A DNA stretch of 50,064 nucleotides, taken from positions 1 to 50,064 of IMG/VR virus record IMGVR_UViG_3300039149_000012. The stretch is one strand, 5' to 3'. The translations under genes and the position numbers were made by a program. Below are positions 9,720-17,757 of the stretch, in pieces. Each line of letters starts with the position of its first letter. The stretch's first letter is position 1. The DNA comes from a virus. The notes beneath the pieces were generated by a model. That model searched no databases. It was not told where the DNA came from and was given only the letters and a program-made list of their open reading frames with translations.

Positions 9720-10238
9720 ATGTCTACCACACAACTTACCAAATGCTGCTCGAACTGCAAACAGGAACTTCCGGACTCTGGGTTCTACCGCGACAAACGA
9801 GCCAAAGACGGACTTCAGTCTGCATGCAAGCACTGTCAAGCTGAGCGCCAAAGACAATACCGCCGCACTGAACAGGGTCGCGAGACAAACAAACGTTTGT
9901 GCAAACGACACAACCAACGACGGAATATCAAGGCATCCAAGCTGAAGTACCGAATAACCAACAAGGACAAGCTGTACGCCCAAAGTAACCGCTGGGCACG
10001 CAGCGAAGCAGGTCACGAGTACAAGGAAAAGCACGCCTTGGAGATCACTGCCAGATACGAGGTGAACAAATCCGTGAAATCTGGCAGAATCGCAAAGCCA
10101 ACCTGCATGCCATGTGCGCGATGCGTTGAACGTGCTGCCGAATGGCATCACTGGGCCGGATATGAACCCGAACACTGGTTCGACATCATGCCGCTCTGCA
10201 TTCCTTGTCATACGGCTGAACATCATGGAAATCCGTAA
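9720..10238 (+). CDS. HNH endonuclease-like protein with zinc fingers
   Basis: A 172-residue protein encoded against the surrounding virion genes. An AGGAG site precedes the ATG. The N-terminus is a zinc finger (CSNCKQELPDSGF...CKHC, about 10-40) followed by a very basic linker. The C-terminus has a CARCVERAAEWHHW...LCIPCHTAEHH pattern (about 130-170), an HNH-type metal site. Free-standing HNH genes of this kind are selfish elements that cut and invade phage DNA between essential genes; here it lies directly after the capsid gene. Confidence 0.75.
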   Translation: MSTTQLTKCCSNCKQELPDSGFYRDKRAKDGLQSACKHCQAERQRQYRRTEQGRETNKRLCKRHNQRRNIKASKLKYRITNKDKLYAQSNRWARSEAGHEYKEKHALEITARYEVNKSVKSGRIAKPTCMPCARCVERAAEWHHWAGYEPEHWFDIMPLCIPCHTAEHHGNP

Positions 10239-10249
10239 GTTCATCTGAT

Positions 10250-11494
10250 TTACGTCTGCACGCACGTGTCGCAACAGTAACGACTTACAGCGGCCTTGTT
10301 GGTCGTACCGCCTGCCTCATTCCACTGCGAAACCTTCACGCCGTAGATTCCGTCTGACTTCACGATGGGCTTATTGGCATCGTACATATCCTCCCACCAG
10401 CCGAACGGCATGGCCCAGGCGAACAGACCGGCGTTGGCACCCAGGAACAGGGCGCGGGCGACGGTGACGCCTGAAGCAACGGCATCCGTGGTGGCCGTAC
10501 GGCCGGCATTGAGCAGGAAGCCCTCGGCCAGCGTCGTACTACCGGCCCCGGTTCGGGTCGGAATGCGCGGGTACTCGTGGATAATCACGCCGTCGAACAG
10601 CGAGGCACCACCGGTGAAGACCGGGTTGTCGTTGCCTCGGGCCGCCAGCGCCTGCTGAGTCAATGCCCAGCCATTGGCACCCAGCTCCGCCTTCATGGAC
10701 TCCAGTTGATACGGGGAGGCGAAGCAGTGGAAGAACTCGCCGATCAGTGGCCCCTGGTGACCCTGGGCCACGTCGAATGCCGTGGACCGCTCGGATCGGT
10801 TGCTGACCTGATAGTACTTGGCCGTTTCGAAACGCGGGTCGGCCATCACCATCTTCATCTTGATCTTCTTGATGACCAGCGTCCCGAACAGGTTGTTCGC
10901 GACAGTGGCGGCGGAAAGCAGCGCATCGGTCGTATAGTCGGCCCCGCTGTTATCCAATGCCGGCGTACTGTCAATGCTCTGCCCGAGGTACATGATGCGA
11001 GTCGACTCCGGATACACCTCGTTGACGGTCTCGATGCTCGCAGACGACACATTCTCGTTGTACTCACCCGTCAGAGACGCCCGGATGTCGTTCTCCATCC
11101 ACTGGGCCAGCAGCCGGGAGAGTTGCTGCTTGGAGAGTTGACGGAACTTCTCGGTATTGACCGAGGTCAGTTGCATACTCATTGCCCCGGCCGACTGGGT
11201 TCGGGTGGCCCGCTCGTGGACCACGACGGATTGATTCTTCATCGTGATCGCCTGGGCGCTGTTGGTGGTATCCCCGTCGTCTCCCACGCCGGCCCCGGTC
11301 AGTTCGTCCACGCATTCGAGGACGACCGTACCCCCGGCCTTGCGGGTGAGGTCTTGATCGACAAGGATAATATCATCCTTGGTGCGTCCCATTAGGGTCT
11401 TGAACCGGATCTGCTCGAGCGCGTCGTTGAACATCCGCGCAGACCATACCTTCTGGGCCCTGGGATCGGTGAAGGCAAAACTTGTATCTGCCAT
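10250..11494 (-). CDS. Major capsid protein (N4-gp56 / DUF4043 type)
   Basis: A 414-residue protein, the usual size for this family. The N-terminus DPRAQKVWSARMFNDALEQIRFKTLMG, then KAGGTVVLECVDELTGAGV and the SVVVHERATRTQSAG block, match the order seen in the N4-gp56/DUF4043 major capsid proteins. The scaffold gene lies immediately upstream. An AAAGGT site sits before the ATG. The end (SRYCCDTCVQT) is cysteine-rich, which is unusual for a capsid protein and could reflect a metal site or disulfide. Confidence 0.85.
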   Translation of the reverse strand: MADTSFAFTDPRAQKVWSARMFNDALEQIRFKTLMGRTKDDIILVDQDLTRKAGGTVVLECVDELTGAGVGDDGDTTNSAQAITMKNQSVVVHERATRTQSAGAMSMQLTSVNTEKFRQLSKQQLSRLLAQWMENDIRASLTGEYNENVSSASIETVNEVYPESTRIMYLGQSIDSTPALDNSGADYTTDALLSAATVANNLFGTLVIKKIKMKMVMADPRFETAKYYQVSNRSERSTAFDVAQGHQGPLIGEFFHCFASPYQLESMKAELGANGWALTQQALAARGNDNPVFTGGASLFDGVIIHEYPRIPTRTGAGSTTLAEGFLLNAGRTATTDAVASGVTVARALFLGANAGLFAWAMPFGWWEDMYDANKPIVKSDGIYGVKVSQWNEAGGTTNKAAVSRYCCDTCVQT

Positions 11495-11522
11495 GGTGTG
11501 CTACCTTTCAGCATTTACAGGC

Positions 11523-12329
11523 TCACCCGTCCGGGAAACGGATGCCGAGTCGTTCGGCCGCCGTCGGGGCGCTCTTTTGCGTTCGCTGAAGCGCCTCTCT
11601 CCGGGTCGGGGGTTCCGCCTGTTTGGTTGTTTTGGTTGTCGCCTCGGCCTTCGGCTTCGGCGTGTTCGTTGGTTGTAGGGCCGCTCTGACGCGGTCCCCT
11701 GCTTCCGTGTCTGCGTCTTGGGCATACTCACGACAAATCTGGTAGAGGAGTTTTCCGGCGCGAGGGCCGGCCGCTCGCACGGCCGCCTTATCGTGTTCGG
11801 TGAGGAATCCACCGCCCGCTGAAATCATCGCATCGAAGTCGAGCCCTTCGCCCATGGCGTCCTCGTCCATCGACACCTTGGCGGTGGCGATGCTCTGGGC
11901 CATGGCCTGACGCGATTGATTCGCGGCCTGGGCCTGCTGAGTCAACTCTTGCCGACTCTTCTCGAACTTCTGCTGGGCCAGTTGGACCGACAAGGGAATC
12001 GGAGCGTCCGGGTCGTCGGCGTTCTGCTCGGCGAAGATGTCGATCGGGCTCTTGGCATCCGGCACCGTGACCCGCTGTTCCTCGGGCAGTACGTTCACCG
12101 CCTCCAGTTCAGCCACTCTGGACTGTGCCCGGCGAAATTTGCGCCGGTACTCATTGCGCTCTTTCGCCACCGCCGCCAGGTTTGCCGACTCATCGTGTTC
12201 CATCTCCTGAGTATCGGTCGAGGCCTCTTGCTCGGCGCCGAGATCCTGCTCGTCCAGACTCTCGTCAGCCACTTGCTCGGACTCCAAATCGTCCATGATC
12301 TCCTCTACTGCCATGTCTTGCGTTGCCAT
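11523..12329 (-). CDS. Capsid scaffolding protein
   Basis: A 268-residue, strongly charged protein directly before the capsid gene. The ATG at 12329 (site AAGGGA) is preferred over a TTG ten codons upstream. The acidic N-terminus (about 5-50) is followed by a coiled coil (KERNEYRRKFRRAQSRVAELE) and a Gln/Ala-rich helix, then a basic, Thr/Lys-rich tail. This acidic-coiled-basic plan and its place are typical of scaffolding proteins, which guide capsid assembly and leave the head. Confidence 0.75.
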   Translation of the reverse strand: MATQDMAVEEIMDDLESEQVADESLDEQDLGAEQEASTDTQEMEHDESANLAAVAKERNEYRRKFRRAQSRVAELEAVNVLPEEQRVTVPDAKSPIDIFAEQNADDPDAPIPLSVQLAQQKFEKSRQELTQQAQAANQSRQAMAQSIATAKVSMDEDAMGEGLDFDAMISAGGGFLTEHDKAAVRAAGPRAGKLLYQICREYAQDADTEAGDRVRAALQPTNTPKPKAEATTKTTKQAEPPTRREALQRTQKSAPTAAERLGIRFPDG

Positions 12330-12436
12330 ATCAAATCCCTTTCTTGTTATCCGGGCCAAGGGTCATTACCAAGCCCGGCACCATGGAACGGCCATGGACC
12401 GGGAGGGCGTTATCACCGCCGCCCTCCAAAGCGGCA

Positions 12437-12460
12437 CTTGCACTATGCTGGCCGTGCAAG
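12437..12460. promoter_or_regulatory. Inverted repeat upstream of scaffold-capsid genes
   Basis: CTTGCAC (12437-12443) and GTGCAAG (12454-12460) form perfect 7-bp arms with a 10-nt gap. It lies between the terminator at 12562-12611 and the scaffold gene, so it could be an operator or a leader hairpin for the scaffold-capsid unit. The rest of 12330-12561 shows no gene that I can support. Confidence 0.4.
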
Positions 12461-12561
12461 AAAAGCCGACCGTCTACATCCCGCCTCGGTCACTGCGGCA
12501 CCGCACGTTGGCGACCGTCGCCCCCGCTGTGCGGAAACTGGCCGGCCCATAACCGGCGCAC

Positions 12562-12611
12562 AAAAAAAGCCCGCGACCAGACCGAGCCTATCTCGGCCTA
12601 AAATCGCAGGC
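12562..12611 (-). terminator. Rho-independent terminator on the leftward strand
   Basis: Read leftward, GCCTGCGA (12611-12604) pairs with TCGCGGGC (12576-12569, one G-U pair) and is followed at once by seven T. Inside the loop a second helix, CCGAG/CTCGG, can form. It would end or weaken transcription from the portal-side genes before the scaffold-capsid genes and so help set capsid protein dosage. Confidence 0.7.
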
Positions 12612-12673
12612 GGTGTGTTCCGTTGCTGCTGGGTTGCTGCTGGGTGTTTATTCAGTTGTAAAGAGCACTGTCC

Positions 12674-12835
12674 TTATCCCATGAAGTACGAAAGCAACTG
12701 TTCGTCCAGTTCATCCCGCAGCTTCTTGCCACAAGCTATCAGACTATCCTTTCTCCCGATAGCCACCCAGTAGAGTCGCCAGTTAGGACGCCAGAAGCAG
12801 TGGCCATGCAATTTCATAAACTCACGTCGGTTCAT
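12674..12835 (-). CDS. Small protein with MNRREF start, unrecognised
   Basis: A 53-residue open frame starting MNRREFMKLH with an AAAGGTG site. The 32 bp around its start are a near-copy of the start of the Tat-leader gene at 13065, about 230 bp away, but the downstream sequence differs: it is aromatic and basic, then acidic (LRDELDEQLLSYFMG). It may be a real small gene or a hybrid made by duplication of the neighbouring start. Confidence 0.45.
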   Translation of the reverse strand: MNRREFMKLHGHCFWRPNWRLYWVAIGRKDSLIACGKKLRDELDEQLLSYFMG

Positions 12836-12861
12836 TGCTTCACCTTTGCCACATCAAGAAG

Positions 12862-13065
12862 CTACGGTGCTATGTCTATATCTCTGCCTGTTGCCATCGC
12901 AATACCATCATCATCCTTGATGATAATTCCATCATACACCCCACAGTTTCCATAGAAGAGCGGGTTCTGGATTGGCAACGCGGTTCGTTGGACGCGTGGT
13001 GCCAAACCACTGAGCCCGGCTACCGTCGCTGCTATCGTTGCTTTGCAGAACTCGCGTCGATTCAT
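12862..13065 (-). CDS. Small protein with Tat-type leader
   Basis: A 67-residue protein beginning MNRREFCKATIAATVAGLSG, a good match to a twin-arginine leader (RRxF, then a mildly apolar helix). The mature part is only about 40 residues. The ATG overlaps the stop of the gene before it (ATGA) and has an AAAGGTG site. Tat leaders are rare in phages. Function unknown; it may be a truncated exported protein. Confidence 0.6.
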   Translation of the reverse strand: MNRREFCKATIAATVAGLSGLAPRVQRTALPIQNPLFYGNCGVYDGIIIKDDDGIAMATGRDIDIAP

Positions 13066-13223
13066 GGCTTCACCTTTGCCACGTCGCAGGCATGGACGTC
13101 AACCTTCACCTCATTGTGCTTGTCGCCCAGGTGGAACGTCACAGACCCACGCATCCCCCGGCACGTCTCCTTGACCTGCTGGGCCTGCTCGCGGAGCTTG
13201 GTTATCACGTTCGGGTCAATCAT
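13062..13223 (-). CDS. Small soluble protein, unrecognised
   Basis: A 53-residue protein starting MIDPNVITKLREQAQQV. A helical first half is followed by beta-like strands (GSVTFHLGDKHNEVKVDVHACDV). It overlaps the TM gene before it and the Tat-leader gene after it, so these short genes form one coupled run. No family recognised. Confidence 0.55.
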   Translation of the reverse strand: MIDPNVITKLREQAQQVKETCRGMRGSVTFHLGDKHNEVKVDVHACDVAKVKP

Positions 13224-13317
13224 ATTTTCTAAGGTCCCTGCACACCAGCCATATCGCCGCGACCATCCCAAGGGACATAGCGATACCAGCTATTGCGATT
13301 CCCGTTCCAACGCTCAT
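13216..13317 (-). CDS. Single-pass membrane mini-protein
   Basis: A 33-residue open frame, MSVGTGIAIAGIAMSLGMVA and so on, with one transmembrane helix over residues 5-27 and a positive tail (CRDLRKYD). TAATG overlap with the previous stop and overlap with the next start support translation. It could belong to a lysis or membrane-associated set with its neighbours. Confidence 0.55.
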   Translation of the reverse strand: MSVGTGIAIAGIAMSLGMVAAIWLVCRDLRKYD

Positions 13318-13751
13318 TACGGCTGACCCTCCTGCACAGGCCTATGTTCCGGACGGTCGACAGGTCCATCCCGCAAGACGGGCTCGGTTCCAAGCCCGTC
13401 CCGCTGCTCGTCGATCGAACTCGGTCCCCGCGGTCCCTCAAAGTCTGCCAGTTGGTTCTGCAAACTCACAACCTGGGCCCGCAACTGACTAATAGCCTGC
13501 TGCTGCTCGGCCATTTTGGCCTGAATCAGCTTCAGGTTAAAACAGGTGATCGTGTCCTCGATCTCCACATGCTTGAACTTCATCAGCCATTGCGCGTTTG
13601 GCGTTACCAGTAATTCGTAGGGACTACTCACGGGCGTCTGGGAAGGAGCACGCTCGGGCGGAGCCGCCGCACTCTGGCACAGGGCCCCCACTACAGCGGT
13701 CAGTACAACCACAACGGCCAGGACGGTGACGGTCTTCCAATTCCGTTTCAT
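13317..13751 (-). CDS. Membrane-anchored coiled-coil protein
   Basis: A 144-residue protein. The ATG at 13751 has a GGAG site. Residues 5-28 form a signal anchor (TVTVLAVVVVLTAVVGAL), and a coiled coil runs from about 75 to 105 (MAEQQQAISQLRAQVVSLQNQ). This plan resembles small envelope-linked phage proteins such as spanin components, but no diagnostic motif is present. The C-terminal tail contains a GLGTEPV palindromic-repeat insertion (13371-13404). Confidence 0.65.
   Translation of the reverse strand: MKRNWKTVTVLAVVVVLTAVVGALCQSAAAPPERAPSQTPVSSPYELLVTPNAQWLMKFKHVEIEDTITCFNLKLIQAKMAEQQQAISQLRAQVVSLQNQLADFEGPRGPSSIDEQRDGLGTEPVLRDGPVDRPEHRPVQEGQP
13371..13404. repeat. Third copy of the GLGxKPV palindromic repeat
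   Basis: The core GACGGGCTCGGTTCC with AAGCCCGTC is the reverse complement of the copy at 1224-1251, including flanking CGCAA and CCGC bases. It lies in frame within the coiled-coil membrane protein gene. Confidence 0.75.
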
Positions 13752-13773
13752 AATCAGTCTCCATTTCATGTGC

Positions 13774-14166
13774 CTACTTCTTCTTGTCCAGCTTCGCGCG
13801 GATACGAAGGTCGGCTAGTTCCTTCATCATTTCCGGGCTCGGATTGCTGTTGCCCTGGGCGGACGCCTTGGCTTCGTACTTCTCCAGCTTCTTGCGATCC
13901 TCATCCGACAGGGGGGTTTGCAGTAGCTTCTCACGTGCGGCAGCGGCCTCTTCCTTGCGTTTGGCGATCTCGGCGGCGATCTCGGCCTGGCGCTGCTCGA
14001 CGGCTTTCTTACCCTCTTCGGCCTCATGCTCGCGCCGCTTCTTCTCCTCGGCGGCCCTGACCTGGGCCCGCTTCCTGTCCGCCTCGGTCTCTTTCAGGTC
14101 TGCATCAGCCTTGAGGTACTCATGCCGCTTGTCCGGGTCGCTCGGAATCCGGTCTCGTGTTCCCAT
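13774..14166 (-). CDS. Highly charged coiled-coil protein
   Basis: A 130-residue protein, Lys/Glu/Arg/Ala-rich through residues 25-85 (continuous helix or coiled coil), ending KLDKKK. The ATG at 14166 has an AGGAG site; the frame continues upstream but without a better start. It overlaps the 3' end of the zinc-ribbon gene by 47 nt. A virion-assembly or scaffold-accessory role is possible, but this is speculative. Confidence 0.6.
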   Translation of the reverse strand: MGTRDRIPSDPDKRHEYLKADADLKETEADRKRAQVRAAEEKKRREHEAEEGKKAVEQRQAEIAAEIAKRKEEAAAAREKLLQTPLSDEDRKKLEKYEAKASAQGNSNPSPEMMKELADLRIRAKLDKKK

Positions 14167-14494
14167 GGTCCGTCTCCTGTGCTTTGTGGCAGGCTTTGTG
14201 ACAGCTCTCACAGAGCCCGCCGTTCGGTGCCAGTAGTTCATTTTCTCTTACGCATTGACATATTGTACAGCGCCCCTGCCAGTCCCACAACGCTTTGCCA
14301 GGCCGGTTGTTGAAACGCTCTAACACCTTCGGATCGCTCGTCAGCCTCTTATGGACGGACACCGTCCGGCGGGCCACCACCGACCCCCTGGTCCGCTTCG
14401 GCCGGAACTTCTCCGTAAAGCCCTTTGTGGCCTGATCCCAGATGTAGTCGCTGGAATAGGGGCACGTCGGCCGGGTGATGATTTCCAGGCTCAT
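14120..14494 (-). CDS. Zinc-ribbon protein, unrecognised
   Basis: A 124-residue basic protein with CTICQC (about 76-81) and CESCHKAC (about 94-101), which together could bind one zinc. The ATG overlaps the stop of the preceding small gene, and a GGAG site is present. Nothing else identifies a function. Confidence 0.6.
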   Translation of the reverse strand: MSLEIITRPTCPYSSDYIWDQATKGFTEKFRPKRTRGSVVARRTVSVHKRLTSDPKVLERFNNRPGKALWDWQGRCTICQCVRENELLAPNGGLCESCHKACHKAQETDHGNTRPDSERPGQAA

Positions 14495-14667
14495 GATGGA
14501 CTCCGTTTCCGCTTCATCTTATTGATCTGGGCGTTCCCGGCCCGCACCGCACGCCCCTCGTCTCCCGTCTCTCTCAGCACGGAATTGGCGGCCTTAGCCG
14601 CTGCGCTCAACTGCTTCGAGGTCGCGTCCTTATTGAACTTCCTGAATGCTCTAGCTGTCCAAGGCAT
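14491..14667 (-). CDS. Small phage protein (MPWTxxxF...GDEGRAVRxxNA type)
   Basis: A 58-residue protein. MPWTARAFRKFNK, then AAAKAANSVLRETGDEGRAVRAGNAQI matches a small protein found in very many phages and prophages, usually near portal or terminase genes; its exact job is not established. It overlaps both neighbours, by 17 nt upstream and by ATGA downstream. Confidence 0.7.
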   Translation of the reverse strand: MPWTARAFRKFNKDATSKQLSAAAKAANSVLRETGDEGRAVRAGNAQINKMKRKRSPS

Positions 14668-14869
14668 CAGTCACCCCCATTACAGCCGCCATCGGCTCAT
14701 CGTCTTCGCCTTCCTGCTTGGCACTGATATGGGCACTGATATGGGCGACAAACGGAGGTCGAACTTCGGCGCACATGCGCCGAGGTTGCCGATAGTGGCG
14801 CATATGGGCCACTTTTGACTTCGCGGCAAAGCAGATCAGTGCCGAGATCAGTGCCCACCAGAGCGTCAT
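14651..14869 (-). CDS. Small membrane protein carrying a palindromic repeat
   Basis: A 72-residue protein. The N-terminus (MTLWWALISALICFAAKSKV) is a transmembrane helix. The middle (RQPRRMCAEVRPPF) is encoded by the second palindromic repeat family at 14762-14787. A short HISAHISAK duplication follows (TATGGGCACTGA repeated in the DNA). The ATG overlaps the portal stop (ATGA). Confidence 0.55.
   Translation of the reverse strand: MTLWWALISALICFAAKSKVAHMRHYRQPRRMCAEVRPPFVAHISAHISAKQEGEDDEPMAAVMGVTDALDS
14762..14787. repeat. Palindromic repeat, CTTCGGCGCA family, copy 1
   Basis: AACTTCGGCGCACATGCGCC followed by GAGGTT: two arms related by symmetry around the central CATG, in frame in the small membrane gene. 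Related copies are at 22595-22619, 24541-24566 and 41978-42004. Confidence 0.7.
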
Positions 14870-16866
14870 ACCAGCCCCCTTTCCCGGATAATGCTCTCCT
14901 TGTTCGGCAAGTCCGACGCTTGGAGAATGGTCTTCTCGGGCAGCGGCTGATACCCCGCCTCGCGGAGTACCGCAGACGTCTCCAGCAGATTGACCATCTG
15001 GCTCAACCGCGCCGTGACGCTATACTGGCTCAGACTGACCGTCGTGTGGTAGCGCCCGGCAATCGGATTACGGGCCGCATCGATCAGCGCCGAGATCGCC
15101 AACGGCCGCGCCTGCTCGTCAATCTGCTGCATGAGAGCCTCGAAGATCTTCTTTTGTTCGACGTAGACCATGCCCATGTCGGCAACGATGTCCGGAGAGG
15201 CACTCTGGAGGTACGATGGATTCGGGGGCACCGGCTCCTCCGGCAATTGTATTCCGAGCGCCTGCGCTACCAGATACCGGGCCTCCCATAGCATATCGTC
15301 GTCGATCAGCTTCGATTCCTCGACCAGGGCGAATATCTCGTCATCCGAGTAGACCTCGTCACAAGTGATGATAGCCAGACCCACGTTTCCGAATATCTTC
15401 ATGGACCAGTCGAAGTTCGCCATCATGGGCGAAACGCCCGTCTGGGCCGCCGCCTGCTTCGCCAGAATCGCCCGGCCGCTCAGGTCCGCTGTATCCTGCT
15501 CGGGAGCCTCGGTGCGGACGTTCGAGACCTCGCGAATCTCCAATTTGGCCTTTTCGCTGATGAGATCGAGCCCGGCCGGGAACGGGTTGGGCTGGATCTT
15601 CTCCAAGTACCCGCCGCACTTCTGCTTCTCTACCACCACCGCCGCCTGGCCGCTCTGCCGCTTCAACTCGTCCGCATAGCCGTCGATATCCGCGCCAATG
15701 ATCCACCCGCTGTTCGGCAAGAGCTTTAGTAGGTTGATGACCGCCGTCCGGAGCCAGTTGAACGTCTTTTGGGGTCCAATCATGTCATCGACCAGCCCGA
15801 CCGCCCGGCCCCAACGATGCTCGGGGTAGAAACCCACCACCGGGAACAGCGTCATGTTATATTGGGCCATATTGAACTCATCGACGATGTCCTCCAGGAA
15901 GACGTCGCCGATGCTCTTGGTGTGGTGCAGGACCTTGACCAGCGATTTCTTCATCGCGTAGACGTCTGGGTGCTGATCGGTCAACTGGCGGGCCTCGGCG
16001 ATCTGCTTGCGCTTCAGCAAAATCACCGGCTCCAGGAGCGACTGCCGGATATCGTACCAGTACCACGCCGGCTTGTACTCGGTCCACCACGTATGCTGCA
16101 TTCGATAGCGCGTCTTGGCGTAGTCGGCCAACTGATCGTCTTCCGTATTCGCTCTGCCGTTGGAGCGGAACCGATCCACTACCCCATACAGCCACGTCGT
16201 CATCGCGTCGAAGCGGCTACCCAGCGCCAGCGGCTGTGCGGGCAGCATCTCGGCCACCTCCGGCCACTGCTTGTCTACCCAATCCTGGTCCGCCCAGTCG
16301 AACCAAATGAAGTACTTCGCCGCGTCGCCGGCCCCGCACGTCCCGTTGAGGTCGTAGGTACGGCAGGTGGGGTCCCACAGGCAGTCGTCCTCCTTGAGGT
16401 GCTTGATGGTCAGGTCCCCGTTGATCGGGTCGCGGTAGTAGTCCTTGAACCACCCCAGAAATCCCCGGCTCGTGATGGCACCGCTCCGGAACCACTGGCT
16501 GAATTTGTTCAGGGCATCGTTACTCTCGAGCGCGTGCTTGAGCAGAGTGCTCTTGAGATCGGCCACCTGCCGCATCCCCCCGTGGGCGGCCACCGCCTGA
16601 ATGTCCTTGGGGTTGCTGATGACTTGGCCGACAAGCTGATTGACCTGGGGCCGAACCATATTGATAGTCGCAACGTACTTGCTCTCCTCCTCCATTTGGG
16701 CCTTGAGAATCGGGTCCCACTGATCGCCATCGTGGAAGGCCTCGTTGCGGCTCATATCATCCAATGCCGACGAACAGCCCGACTGGGCCATGCTCGTCCA
16801 GTCCGCGATGTCGTGCATCAACTCGGCCTGCTCGCTATTGCCCGCTTTGTATTTGGTGATGTCCAT
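14866..16866 (-). CDS. Portal protein (P22-like)
   Basis: A 666-residue protein, the usual size for this family. The N-terminal region with FHDGDQWD (about 44-51) and INMVRPQVNQLVGQVISNP (about 68-86) is the hallmark of P22-like portals. The clip and wing regions follow, with DCLWDPTCRTYDL near residue 162 and a long helical C-terminus. It forms the twelve-part ring through which DNA enters and leaves the head, and works with the terminase encoded upstream. An AGGAG site precedes the ATG. Confidence 0.85.
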   Translation of the reverse strand: MDITKYKAGNSEQAELMHDIADWTSMAQSGCSSALDDMSRNEAFHDGDQWDPILKAQMEEESKYVATINMVRPQVNQLVGQVISNPKDIQAVAAHGGMRQVADLKSTLLKHALESNDALNKFSQWFRSGAITSRGFLGWFKDYYRDPINGDLTIKHLKEDDCLWDPTCRTYDLNGTCGAGDAAKYFIWFDWADQDWVDKQWPEVAEMLPAQPLALGSRFDAMTTWLYGVVDRFRSNGRANTEDDQLADYAKTRYRMQHTWWTEYKPAWYWYDIRQSLLEPVILLKRKQIAEARQLTDQHPDVYAMKKSLVKVLHHTKSIGDVFLEDIVDEFNMAQYNMTLFPVVGFYPEHRWGRAVGLVDDMIGPQKTFNWLRTAVINLLKLLPNSGWIIGADIDGYADELKRQSGQAAVVVEKQKCGGYLEKIQPNPFPAGLDLISEKAKLEIREVSNVRTEAPEQDTADLSGRAILAKQAAAQTGVSPMMANFDWSMKIFGNVGLAIITCDEVYSDDEIFALVEESKLIDDDMLWEARYLVAQALGIQLPEEPVPPNPSYLQSASPDIVADMGMVYVEQKKIFEALMQQIDEQARPLAISALIDAARNPIAGRYHTTVSLSQYSVTARLSQMVNLLETSAVLREAGYQPLPEKTILQASDLPNKESIIRERGLV

Positions 16867-16930
16867 ACTCTGACGCTCCTGTCATCGCGACGGTGCGTTT
16901 GGGTCAATCCGGATTACGTCATGACATTCA

Positions 16931-17374
16931 TTACGATTCAGCCAACATTGTGAACCCGTCGTCAAGTTGCTTCGTCACCTCGTCTTCAACATACACCCAG
17001 CCAAGGTAGGATATATGCTCTATCTGCATCGTGGAGGAGACCGGAAGATCGGCCTGCACAAGCTTAGATATAGCCGCTAAATCATTCTCCTTGCGAATGG
17101 CTATCGTCCGCTCATGTTCGGTCCGAGAAGACGGCTCCTTGCACATCACTGTGCCTTTTACCTCGTACAGAAACATTAACATCGTTCCCTTCACCTCGTC
17201 ACGGACACCACGAAATAGTTCTGCCTGCTCTGCGTCTGTCAGTGGCTCAAACTCGATGTCTGGACTATCAACACGGACTGCGGCTATTTCCTGCATCTGC
17301 CGGTGCAGAAGACTGTTCCGGCGAGCCATCTTGGTTGGCACACAAGACGACGCTTCCACTCGTTCAGCTTCCAT
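16931..17374 (-). CDS. Hypothetical protein upstream of portal
   Basis: A 147-residue protein. The ATG at 17374 makes a TGATG overlap with the stop of the gene before it and is preferred to a farther upstream start. It is acidic and mixed alpha/beta, with a PLTDAEQAELFRGVRDEVKG segment and an IEHISYLGWVYVEDEVT segment near the end. No family recognised. Coupling to its neighbour suggests that the two act together in packaging or head assembly. Confidence 0.6.
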   Translation of the reverse strand: MEAERVEASSCVPTKMARRNSLLHRQMQEIAAVRVDSPDIEFEPLTDAEQAELFRGVRDEVKGTMLMFLYEVKGTVMCKEPSSRTEHERTIAIRKENDLAAISKLVQADLPVSSTMQIEHISYLGWVYVEDEVTKQLDDGFTMLAES

Positions 17375-17757
17375 CACTGCCCTTTCTTCCACTGCTTCCA
17401 CGCCCGGCCCAGGTCCGGAAGGCACTCCGACAGGAAATGCCCCACCCGAGCACACGCCTCGGAATGCTGGGTGTGCGTCTCAAAGAATGCGTATCCGGCC
17501 TGATCCCTCGCATAGTCTACGTCGGGCACCATTCGCGTGCCCATGCGCATCTGAATGAACTCCTTGGCCTCGTGGAGCAAGTTTCCGACCATCTCGCCCC
17601 AGGTTGTATCCGACCCACAGCGGATCACAGCCATGCCCCGGGCTTCCTGAGAGCCGCTGCGAGTCGAGAAGCCTGCCCCACCCCCGGGTCTCAGCCACAG
17701 TTCGACGCTCTCGGCGCCCAGGTCGTATACACCGACTTTTACTTCTCTCTTCGCCAT
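17374..17757 (-). CDS. Phage protein with HE-type motif, unrecognised
   Basis: A 127-residue protein with LLHEAKEF (about 61-68) and HTQHSEACARVGHFLSECLPD (about 95-115). The His/Glu spacing might hold a metal, but no clear peptidase motif is present. Similar short proteins occur near portal genes of environmental phages, as far as I recall. An AGGA site precedes the ATG. Confidence 0.6.
   Translation of the reverse strand: MAKREVKVGVYDLGAESVELWLRPGGGAGFSTRSGSQEARGMAVIRCGSDTTWGEMVGNLLHEAKEFIQMRMGTRMVPDVDYARDQAGYAFFETHTQHSEACARVGHFLSECLPDLGRAWKQWKKGQ

Noticed and set aside
9582-10274. Leftward frame of 230 codons over the HNH gene
   Set aside because: It runs through the HNH gene in antisense and merges into the appendage leader region; the composition (Leu/Val/Ser-rich, no motif) is that of a shadow frame.
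15769-16953. Long rightward open frame (394 codons) opposite the portal gene
   Set aside because: It mirrors the codon pattern of the portal gene on the other strand, has no protein family look and no ribosome site.
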